Assembly: GCF_016808335.1 (NCBI RefSeq) | Contig: NC_053153.1 | Span: 28,258,090 to 28,322,089, forward strand | Reading direction: 5' to 3' | Length of the DNA stretch: 64,000 nucleotides | Origin: Panicum virgatum | Taxonomy: Eukaryota; Streptophyta; Magnoliopsida; Poales; Poaceae | Shown: in pieces, positions 25,401 through 34,176 of the stretch | Layout of the letters: every line of letters starts with the position of its first letter | Numbering within the stretch: the first letter of the stretch is position 1 | Translations under genes and position numbers: made by a program | The notes under the pieces: generated by a model | The model's input: the letters and a program-made list of their open reading frames with translations, nothing else | Database searches by the model: none | What the model was told of the DNA's origin: nothing

Positions 25401-25708
25401 CCAGGAGATGATGGGCTCGAGTACTACGGAACACTTGAAGAAATATACGAACTGTCGTTTCATGGATCCGTACCTCTAAAACCTGTCATATTCAAATGTC
25501 ATTGGTTTGATCCTCAAGCTGTGAGACGTACCCCGAATATTGGGCTAGTCGAAATTCAGCGGTCATCCATGTACCCAGGTGACGATGTGTATGTTGTAGC
25601 TCAACAGGCGACACAAGTTTATTATCTATCATACCCGTGTCAAACCGACAATCGTCTCAAGGTTGGGATGTTGTGTATAAGGTGTCCCCTCATGGTAAAC
25701 TACCTGTG
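22416..25708 (+). pseudogene. CACTA TNP2-type transposase, disrupted
   Basis: Reading from ATG 22416, the order is that of CACTA TNP2: an N-terminal transposase-associated Cys-rich region (CPCNKC near 22545), the transposase core at about 23020-24360 (DGFNPYG, YGIFCGWCVHGKFPCPVC, NIDMMHSEKNV), a DUF4218-like region at about 24380-24954, a 78-base intron at 24955-25032 (GT-AG), then a DUF4216-like region to about 25708. It is dead: TAG stops at 22431, 23004, 23601 and 24078, TAA at 24267, an apparent extra base near 24300, TAG at 24322, a second frame change near 24450, and more stops after 25170. TNP2 normally recognises the CACTA ends and catalyses excision. Domain names are from memory. Confidence 0.88.
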
Positions 25709-25768
25709 ATGTTAATTTGATTGGAATCTGAAATATTTGTGATTAAACAAAAAAAATCTGAAAATTAA

Positions 25769-26050
25769 TTTTGCCGTGTGCCATGGCAAGGCACACGGCA
25801 AAGCTGCCATTCTTTGCCGTGTGCCTGCCCACGTGGCACACGGCAAAGGTGGCATTGTTTGCCGTGTGCCTGACCACGTGGCACACGGCAAACTGCCCAC
25901 GTGGCATGCTGGGTCGATGGGGCAACTTTATTTTGCCGTGGGCCCAAAAAATCCTTTGCCGTGTGCCCGAAAAAGGGCCCACGGCAAACACCCTGTATGC
26001 CGGCCGAGCTTTGCCGTGTGCTGTTTACCGTGTGGAACACACGGCAAATC
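25769..26050. repeat. Right subterminal repeats of the CACTA element
   Basis: Five hairpin-forming pairs of TTTGCCGTGTG / CACACGGCAAA units lie before the right end, mirroring the left array. Some pairs are nearly identical to each other, for example those around 25815 and 25858. Confidence 0.9.
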
Positions 26051-26096
26051 CTTTGCCGAGTGTTTTTGGGTCGGCAAACCCACTGTTTCCGTAGTG

Positions 26097-26250
26097 ATCT
26101 AGGGCTTGAAAGTCAGATCAGTCGTCCAGTCTTGTCTCTACTCTTTTTCTTCAAGTTTGGTCACAGTCTTAAACAAGGTTTATTAATGTATGTCTGATGC
26201 ACGCATGCTCTTTTAGCCTGCCCATGCATGTTTTTTATGGTAACTGATGA
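26097..26250. repeat. Tandem duplication, copy A (second part)
   Basis: It resumes copy A after the CACTA element. TAGGGCTTGAAAGTCAGATCAG matches 26972 onward, and CAGTCTTAAACAAGG and TTTTAGCCTGCCCATGCATG match 27070-27145. Confidence 0.85.
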
Positions 26251-26361
26251 GGACATGACGGTGCTACTGAAGAAAAATGGTCTGCGTAGTGTTTCCAAGT
26301 TTCTCTCTTTTACATAGATAGGATTAGTCCAACACTCCAACTCCAACTTTCATTTTCAGCA

Positions 26362-27160
26362 ACCAAGCTCATACCACAAACTAATATTCAGATAGATGTG
26401 TTAAAGGCAATAATTTTTTGAAACATTTGTTCCCCTCTTTCACAGGAGAAAGGCCAGTAACATAATAAAGATCAGTATGATTGGTGTTATGTTTTTTATA
26501 TTTTATTTGTGGAATGAACTGGTTGGTGCAGATTTTAAGTAATTAGCATAAATACATTGCCATACTGAAGTAGCACACATTTTTTCCTACTTTATCCTAT
26601 TGTTAATCCCAGCTGGACCTCTTGTTGCAACGCTGCATTGTAGTCAGAGAAGACCATTGGAATATAATATCAAGGACCAGACAGAAAACAAAACGAGAAG
26701 ATATTGAAAAAGGAGGGAGACGAAACCAAGTATGCATTGCACACACAAGGGATCAGGCTCACCCTACACAGAAAGCATATGTTCCAGCACAGAGCACACC
26801 TACTCATTGAACCTCTCCATTTTATTTTTGATTTATTCTGAGCACCCATCACCAGGACTGTTCATTCAGAGTTTGTTTGCATACACCTTGTGACTGATGT
26901 TCAAAGGCTACTTTCTGTTTACTTGCAGGTATCTAGTGTATCTAGTGTAGGGGTGTTTTAGAAAGGCTGTCTAGGGCTTCAAAGTCAGATCAGATGAGAC
27001 CAGACATCCACTCTTTATTGTTGTTGTCTCTAGTCCCTCTCTAAGGCCTCTCTTTTCTCCAGGCTTGATCAGTCTTAAACAAGGTTTCTTTCCTCCATCT
27101 GTCTGAATCTCTGTTGCATGCTCTTTTAGCCTGCCCATGCATGTTTTATTTTTCTTTTGT
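26362..27160. repeat. Tandem duplication, copy B (no CACTA insert)
   Basis: It is colinear with 19045-19619 plus 26097-26250 over about 0.8 kb, with many substitutions and small indels. At about 26962-26975 the sequence reads straight through the point where copy A carries the CACTA element, giving a natural empty site. Confidence 0.8.
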
Positions 27161-28851
27161 GGTTTGAGGGCTGATACTGGAATTATAATTCCTTGCTTGC
27201 TGCTTTAAACTTTTCCTTCTTTTGTGCGTGTCACCTTTTCTTATTCCATCCATGCTTTTGGCCCAAAGATGGTGTGCTAAACTAGCCCCACTGATGAGAA
27301 TTTTGGGCCCCCTTCTTTCCCTTAATTCCTCCCTTTGGCAGTGTGTGGGCACTCCTGCTGCCGGTTTGTTGGATCAGATGCAGCTCTTCTAGATATTGAG
27401 ATCTCTGAATAACTGGTTAGTTACTAGCGATAAAAGGTAAAAAAAAATTCAAGTTCTAGAGCTCCTAAATTCAACGTTTAAACGATGCACACTAATCAGC
27501 CATATCAGTTTAATCAGACTTTTAACTCGTTTAATCATCCATTTAGCCTGTTTAAGTTGCCGTTGAGCCTGATAATTGTCTGAACGATAGGTAATCATTT
27601 CTCTACCATTCAGCATTTAGGTGAAAATCTGCAGAGGACTATATCATCATATCCATATATGTATTCACCTTTGTTGTACGGAACCTATGTGACTACTGAC
27701 TACTTGAGCGTTGTGTAGCGTATTGATTTGCTTTTCTCGTAGGTAACCAGTAAACTTCAGTCGATTATCTACTGGTTCAGAACATCCATTTAGCGGAATT
27801 TATACCAATAACCTAGGTCCAGCATATTGTATTTTTACCAAATCCTAGTTTATAACACCGTCAATTTCTGTTCATCATTTGTTCTGTTTGTTTATGGAAG
27901 GAAGAAAAGTCACATTGCAAAGTGCCGTGTACTAAGTCATCTGAATTGCCCTTTTCACTGTTTAAGCGATGGACTGATGAAGTGGTGAAGACATGTGAAT
28001 TGTTACTATTTTGATGCATGTTCTTCCATCTCCTTGTCTTTCTCTGTCAGATGTCTTTACATGTTCTGCTCACAATGGCATCAGATACAGAAAAGGGATA
28101 GGCATCCTGTTTAGACTGAACATTGGCCCGTTACCTCTGTTACCATACAAAATTAGTACTAGCGTGTTACTTGTGCCTCTTTGGCTTTCTCCTAATTACG
28201 TGCCGTGCAAACGCCCCACCACCACCCTTTGCTGTCCACATCTCTAACACAGTGATCATGCTTTATTCTTACCTCAACTAGTAGCCTCTGATGGGCTCCG
28301 GATTCAGAGCTTTCAACATCACTGAACTACCTCAATCCACTACCGAGTCATTGCGGGACAACGCCAGAGTAACAGTGAACGTGCACATGCAGCGGCTGTT
28401 TGCAAATGACAGAAAGAAACCGCACAATGTGTGGCAAGCTGCAGAAGCCAGTCAACAACTCTAGTCTAGTAAGCATGAGACGAGTTGTGTTGTTACCAAA
28501 TGCAAACTGCAGACTGTACCCAGGATTCCAGGAAAGGCTCCAGAAAAAATATGATGGCAATAGGAAGAATATATGCTAAATCGTTCAGATTTGATCCTAT
28601 TTGGCAACCTGACGCACAGTGAACAGAACATCACGCTTGATAGCTAAACAGCAAGCTAAGGATGTTTTCAGGTTACACCAATCACAGAGTGACTCAAGTA
28701 CTCAACCTAAAGGCTACAACCCAATGCAGAACCTGAAGAAAGTCTACCAATGGCACGAGCACGAGCATTTACAGTAGAACAGCTTCTGGATGTAAGAGCT
28801 ACTGGATAAGGGCTGATAACAGCTGTATATCTTGTCGATCTGGTCTGGTGT
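27161..28851. other. Intergenic between the duplication and HsfA2
   Basis: No gene, transposon end or long repeat was recognised. The distal part (about 28260-28850) is downstream of HsfA2 on its strand and may include its 3' UTR. Short ORFs here have no family signature. Confidence 0.4.
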
Positions 28852-28939
28852 CTATAGGACCTCTTTGCCAGTCACCTTCGTAAGGATCACTTTGCCAGTC
28901 AGCATGGAGAGGTTAGCCAACACCTCACGTATCCCTCGC
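28852..28939 (-). other. Possible small 3' exon downstream of HsfA2
   Basis: On the minus strand a splice-acceptor-like GATGCAG is followed by an 88-base stretch. It is open in one frame for 28 codons (REVLANLSMLTGKV is part) and ends with TAG at 28852-28854. It includes a doubled ACTGGCAAAG. It lies 500 bases past the HsfA2 stop. It could be an exon of the HsfA2 3' UTR, an alternative C-terminus or chance. I do not recognise the peptide. Confidence 0.2.
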
Positions 28940-29445
28940 CTGCATCCATCAAAGAATAAAAACATCAGTACACATGGAAGTGTCACAATGCGATAGCATT
29001 AAGATACTTATTCAAAACAGACTTCTGATTACTAGCACGGAGCCTTCAGCATACTGGTGTCCACACAGTCTGGGCCTCCCACACGAACCCCTCAGAACAG
29101 CTACAAATCTCCACCGTTTAACTGAATAAGGAGCAATTAAGGATACTTCCGTCAGCATTAAGCAGGAAAGACAAGGAGCAAGGGGAAAATCCTAATCCTA
29201 AGATGCAATTGCAAAAATCATAAATGGGAACAGCTAAAAGGGGAAATATTTGTCATCAGCCATGACGGCAAGGTGCGTCACTACCCTAATCTTAACTTAT
29301 GAATATAACAAAATGTCACTACTCTCCATCATACATTCTAACAGGTTTGTGTCATTGAATTCGAAATATACCAGGTTGTTCAAGATGATCTGCAATAGTA
29401 CGGAAAGCACCAGCAACTGTCGGGTGAACTGTTACAAACACAACT

Positions 29446-31631
29446 CTACTTTGGGCTAGAAGAACTCAGATACCCCAGTTGTTGAGCAAGATCCTCCACA
29501 TCTTCAGGCCTTCCTTCCAACTCTGACTGCCCTGCCTTGTCTCCAAAATCTTCGATCAATAGGTCTGCCCAAAAGTCATCATTCAGCTCTGAATGGCCAT
29601 TAGCTTGATCCATTTTTGCACCATCTGTACTACCCTTTCCAAGCTCCTGAATGTTCACAGCTAAATTCTCCAGCTCAGGCATTCCAGGTTCACTGAGCCC
29701 ATCAAGCACGCCAGAATCAAACTTGAACTGTGAATCAAGCTGTTCGCTCTGACTTGTTTCCCCAGGGCTGTAGAACGGAGTGTTGTCAATCGGTCGCCTT
29801 CTTTTCTTTGAGATGGCTTCCTCAAGTTCCTTCCTCTTATCTTGCTGCTGGACCAACTGCTGGAAGAACTCTGGATTCCGCATTGCTCTTGCCAAGAACC
29901 CCATCATCTGTACCTGCTTCTGCTCAGCCATGCGTAGCCTCTCTTCCATGGCTCTCACATGATCTTTAGTACTTTGCTGCTCCTGCCTTAGCTTTACTAC
30001 TTCTGTGATTAAGATGTTCTTGTCGCGCTTCAGCCTGTCAATCTCTTCCTCAAATCCAAACTCACCAACCTCCAGGCAAGAAGCGGAAGCCTGCTGTTGA
30101 TGTGATTGTGGCACAGCTGATGGTGGCTTCCTTCTCTTTATTGTCTTCAGTAGGTGCCTTTGACCCCTGAGGAAACCTTCATTTGCAAACTCCCATCTAT
30201 CAGGATCGACCTTTCTGAAGCCCTGCATAATGCAACAAACAAGATGACCATCGTCAGGTCACAGTCACTAGCCAATATGTTAGCTTGGCAAAAACTCTTC
30301 TGCAAATTTCATAGATTTCTATAATTTGCAATGAGGGTAGCTGGAATAATGACAATGAGCAGCAGTATACTATAGCATCTGAAGGTGATCAGTAGAGTCT
30401 TCTAGAACAAAACAATCTGGTTCTTGTACTTCATCCACAGTATCTTGTTCCATTTAGCTACACAAGAAAGTTCAAGAAACCAAGTCAGGATTATGCTTTT
30501 GTTGGGGAGAGTTTATCTCTCCTCTCCTTGCCTCACCTTAAGATGAGGCTCACTGGAGGATGTATTGTTTCAATCATAAACACATTCAAGGAAGTATATT
30601 GATTCACACATATGCATCAGTCAACATCAGGGTAAAAACACTGAAGCCCGACTAGTACTGAATACCACACAACACGAAATGCTGTTGGATACGCCCAAAA
30701 TCTTAGTTTATCTTTGCGGGTGGCTATCTTATTTTTGTTCAGAAATTTAGTATAAATCATCAACAATGGGTTGTGTTGGCTCGTGAATCATGATATGATC
30801 TCCTCAAAACTAAACTGCACACGAGCAATGCAGTAGTAGGTGTCATCAGAAATCAGTATCAAACATGCTGAAAAAAGTCTTTTCCATAACACGGAAACAC
30901 TTTCTAAATCAACACCTAGCTCAACGCCCTACTCTCTATATAACAATGTAGAGGGAACAATGGAAGATTTGCAAGTAACTCAAAGGACGTTTGCTTTATC
31001 TAAGTTTATGTAAACATCGCCAATTGCGTGCATTACTGGCTCATTGCTCCTCTGAAACGTTCTAGATTTAGAACCCCTAAAGAAGATTCTGCTGACATTG
31101 CAACACTAGCTCAAGCATTCCGGGAAGATAAAGAAACAATTTGGATGTAGACGCCTCTACCTGACGACCTAAGTTTAGAAAATAGTTTGCAACCAACAAA
31201 TGCCGACAATCAAACGCAGATTACCAAACTAGTACATCAGCATTAGCAGGCCGTGAGCAAGAACAAGAAGCGACCATTCCATAGTGAGGAAAGAAAGGGG
31301 GCTTTGGGCTTTGCGGACTCACATAGGTGTTGAGCTGTCGGACGAAGCTGGAGAAGTTGCTGTGCTTGAAGAGGCGCGGGAGCAGCGCGTCGGCGAAGAC
31401 GTGCGGGTCCCAGACGACGAAGCTGTTGCCGGCGCGGCTCCAGGAGACGACCGCGTCGGTGGCCGGGTCCTCCACCAGGTCGAACGTCTTGGTCAGGAAC
31501 GGCGGGGGGCCGACCTCGTGCAGCCCCTCCATCGGGCGCGGCGCGTCCCCGCCGCGCACGCCGTCCTGCAGCGGCTGCTGCTCCAGGAGCTCCTCCTTCA
31601 CAATGCCCGCGGCCGCCGCCGACGGCTCCAT
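29446..31631 (-). CDS. HSFA2C: Heat shock transcription factor, class A2 (HsfA2c-like), two exons
   Basis: Exons 31631-31323 and 30222-29446 (GT-AG, 1.1 kb intron) encode 361 residues. The intron splits the DNA-binding domain after QLNTY, its conserved place in plant Hsf genes. The DNA-binding domain is at about 43-136 ([15 protein letters not shown]... to [16 protein letters not shown]). The HR-A/B coiled coil for trimerisation follows at about 158-225 with the class A spacing. A basic nuclear signal KKRRR is at 242-246. The acidic/aromatic AHA activator [11 protein letters not shown] is at 318-328, and a C-terminal export-like LAQQLGYL at 348-355. Class A2 factors bind heat-shock elements as trimers in the nucleus and amplify heat-stress transcription. 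Frame and key residues look intact. The 'c' subtype is inferred mainly from the ID1-ARD1 neighbourhood. Confidence 0.93.
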
Positions 31632-31986
31632 GGCCGCAGCCGCCGCCCGAGGACTCGGCCCGCGGAAACCAAGAACCCCCGATTGAGCTGCCTCCCCTCC
31701 GGTCGAGAACGAACCACCCGATTGCGGCCAGAACCCGGCTCCTGCGGCCAAGAACGAACTCGATTCGCGCGATCGGGAGCTGGAATCGCCCGGACAAGTG
31801 GCGGATCGCGGAGGGAATCTGTTGGGATACTTGCTGCTGTGGCTGCTGGGTGGAAATGGAAGCGAAGGCGAGGAGAGGAGATATTTCTGCGCTGTGAAAA
31901 GGTCGCGGGAGAAGAGCGGCGGGCGGGCAGTGGCCGGACCACTAAATATCCCCGCCGCACGGGCGCGTCGAGACACGTCGCGAGCC

Positions 31987-32004
31987 TTGTGGAAGGTTCT
32001 AGAC
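31987..32004. promoter_or_regulatory. Heat-shock element upstream of HsfA2 (proximal)
   Basis: TTGTGGAAGGTTCTAGAC has the TTC-nn-GAA-nn-TTC-nn-GAA spacing. The two middle units are perfect and the outer two are one base off. It lies about 360 bases upstream of the HsfA2 ATG. Confidence 0.6.
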
Positions 32005-32040
32005 CACGCGTCCGGCGACCGCCCGGCCGCGGAGGGCTCG

Positions 32041-32053
32041 GAAGCTTCTGGAG
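32041..32053. promoter_or_regulatory. Heat-shock element upstream of HsfA2 (distal)
   Basis: GAAGCTTCTGGAG has GAA-nn-TTC-nn-GAg, two perfect units and one one-off unit. It sits 49 bases (about five helical turns) beyond the first element. Confidence 0.55.
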
Positions 32054-32183
32054 ACGATGCGGGGCAGCCGGGGGCGGTTGGGGCCGTGGGCGTGGGGGGC
32101 GACCGGGCGAGGAGAGCCGGCACGGGGACGCGGGTCGCGCGTGACCGGAGGGCCCAATGGCCAGACCACAGCACGATCTGACC

Positions 32184-32533
32184 CTTGGCCGTGTTTGGTC
32201 AGCGGTAAAAAAGTTTTCATGAAAACTTTTCGCCTTTTGATCATTAATTAGAGGTATTAAATGAGGTCTAATTGCAAAACCACGTACACAAATATGGTAA
32301 TGTAGCACGTACTGTAACTAACGAGGTCTTTGACCGTATGATTAGAGGATGATTAGGTTCGGTTACTGTAGCATCACTGTAGCAATTATGGTGAAACTTA
32401 GCTCAATAGATTCATTTCGAAAAGTTACTCACATCTGTGAAAAAATTTCACAAATAAATTTCGTTTAATATTTCATACATGCATTCGTCTTTTTGCGAAA
32501 AAAAATTTGCAAGGAAAACCAAACACGGCCAAG
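32184..32533. mobile_element. MITE with CTTGGCCGTGTTTGGT ends
   Basis: The ends CTTGGCCGTGTTTGGT and ACCAAACACGGCCAAG are perfect inverted repeats around 350 AT-rich bases. No clear target duplication is visible, so the superfamily is unassigned. Confidence 0.8.
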
Positions 32534-32610
32534 AGCACATTCTGATGGCCCAAGTCACCAAGATTCCTCCAGGGCCCGGCAGATATTTCTGATCTTACGA
32601 TTTCTTTTCA

Positions 32611-32739
32611 CCGCGTTCGGCAGGCTGGAGCTGGAGTGGTGTGAGAGAAAAATACTGTTACCTGGCTGGTGGCTGGAGCTGGAGTGGTGTGAGAGAGAAT
32701 TACTGTAGCACTGGAGGCCTACCCACCAGCCGAACACGG
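32611..32739. mobile_element. Short MITE with CCGYGTTCGGC ends and an internal duplication
   Basis: The ends CCGCGTTCGGC and GCCGAACACGG are near-perfect inverted repeats. Inside, a ~46-base unit (GGCTGGAGCTGGAGTGGTG start) occurs twice in tandem. Confidence 0.7.
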
Positions 32740-32792
32740 TGTTTATTTATTGCAGGTTTGCAGGGAGTGGGACATTTGGGACGCAAATAAAC

Positions 32793-33002
32793 TTGAGCAG
32801 CGTTTAGTTTGCAAATTTTTTTATAGTATTCGTCACGTCAAATTTTCGAACACATGCATAGAACATTAAATACAGTTAAAAAATAATTAATTACACAGTC
32901 TAACTAATTTCTACGAGATAAATCTAATAATGTTAATTAGATTGGACATTAATTGTCAAGTAACAACGAAACGTGCTATGGTATCCAAACCTAAATTTTT
33001 TC
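32793..33002. mobile_element. MITE-like element with GTTTAGTTTG / CCAAACCTAAA ends
   Basis: An AT-rich segment with weak inverted ends and the internal pattern (ATTAAATA, CGAGATAAATCTAATAATG) shared by many grass MITEs. Confidence 0.5.
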
Positions 33003-33227
33003 ACCAACAACACCCCCGATTGATTCCCACGCCGTCACGCCTCGGTGGACGGTGGTTGCTTTCGCCACTGTAGTAAAGAAGCAAATGCTTTTGGGCGTGG
33101 CAGTAAAAAAATATTGTAAATTATATATTAGGAGTACTTAGTACTGAAGCTTATCATTGACCAAATTTATTGTCTGCTTGAACAAATCTACAGTACAGTT
33201 TGAGGGAAAGTTTGTACTGTGTAATAA

Positions 33228-33378
33228 GGCCAATCTCAATAGAAATTTTATGAGCATTAAATTTATTAATATAGCAGAATTATTATAAAGAGAGAAGAAT
33301 CAGTGTCATGAATATGAGAGAAGTGTTATCACCATAGCACTGATAACATAGACAATAATATTTCCACTAAGACTGGCC
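33228..33378. mobile_element. Tourist-like MITE, copy 2
   Basis: The ends GGCCAATCTCAATAG and CACTAAGACTGGCC match the element at 12309-12504. The interior also shares AGAGAGAA and TATCACCATA segments. Target duplication is lost on the right. Confidence 0.75.
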
Positions 33379-33518
33379 ACGTATCTTTGTGCGGGCGAGT
33401 CCAAAACACCTAATAACATGACAAAGGTCGAGTGAATTGATTCGAAGTTGATGGCTGTAGCAGGTCAGGAAGTAGGCTGCACAAAAATTGACGGGGTTTG
33501 ACCACGTTGCCGACATAT

Positions 33519-33650
33519 ATTGCTGTATTCGTTTGGCTGTGGCTGGTGCTGATTTTTTATGAAAGAGTAGTACTACTGACTGATAGCTGGTGGCTGATGC
33601 TGATTTAGTACGAGAGAACAGTATTGTTGGTTAGCTAACAAGCCAAACAT
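33519..33650. mobile_element. MITE-like element with TTTGGCT ends
   Basis: The ends TTCGTTTGGCT and AGCCAAACA face each other. Repeated GGCTGRTGCTGATTT units lie inside, similar to the MITE at 32611. Confidence 0.5.
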
Positions 33651-34176
33651 AAGACAAAAGCGATAGGTGTGCCCCACTGCCCCAGGCCGATCCACCTAGA
33701 ATGAGCCCCGGAACCGCCCAATCCCAATTCGCACCTAACTTCGAACCGGGCCAGACCAATCCACCTAGAATGAGCCCCGAAACGGCCCAATCCAGCGGAA
33801 ACGAACGAGACCTAAACCAACTCTCACATTATACAGGTTCAGCGAAATCAGAACACAGGAATTTCAGAAGTTAACAGGGACGAGGAAAAGTTTACACAAT
33901 CCAAACAGAAGGCATTTCCCAGAGGAAGCTTTTGATCTTCCAGCATCACGCACCTTCATCTATAGCGGCACCCGTTTCTATTTATTCAAGATATGGACAG
34001 CAATATAATGTAGGGGTCAGGCCAGCTGAACCGATACACACAGTTGACAGGAACCATGTTCACAGATTCACTTAAAACTGACCAGAACACACTACATAAG
34101 TAAGGACATGCAACATCTTATTCAGATTGTACATAGTACGCATCGGAACAGCCCAACAGGTAGGTTCAAAGTGGCC

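Larger units (their letters stand above)
19620..26096 (+). mobile_element. CACTA (En/Spm) element with TTTGCCGTGTG subterminal repeats, TSD ATC
   Basis: The ends are CACTACGGGAAAC and, reversed, CACTACGGAAACAG. Perfect 3-base duplicates ATC lie at 19617-19619 and 26097-26099. Inverted TTTGCCGTGTG / CACACGGCAAA units fill both ends (19637-19985 and 25769-26050). A second small cluster of two ~49-base units sits inside at 20948-21026, after an AT-rich stretch without repeats. A GC-rich leader (21050-21700) precedes a broken TNP2 transposase. The partner CACTA gene (TnpA / transposase_24 type) was not found. The paralogous duplicate at about 26960 has no insertion, so the junction can be read directly. 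Confidence 0.92.

Noticed and set aside
31243..32308. Long open frames across and upstream of HsfA2 exon 1
   Set aside because: The GC-rich exon and leader keep frames open by chance. The DNA-binding domain frame is the real one. The N-terminal extension upstream of ATG 31631 has no conserved content.
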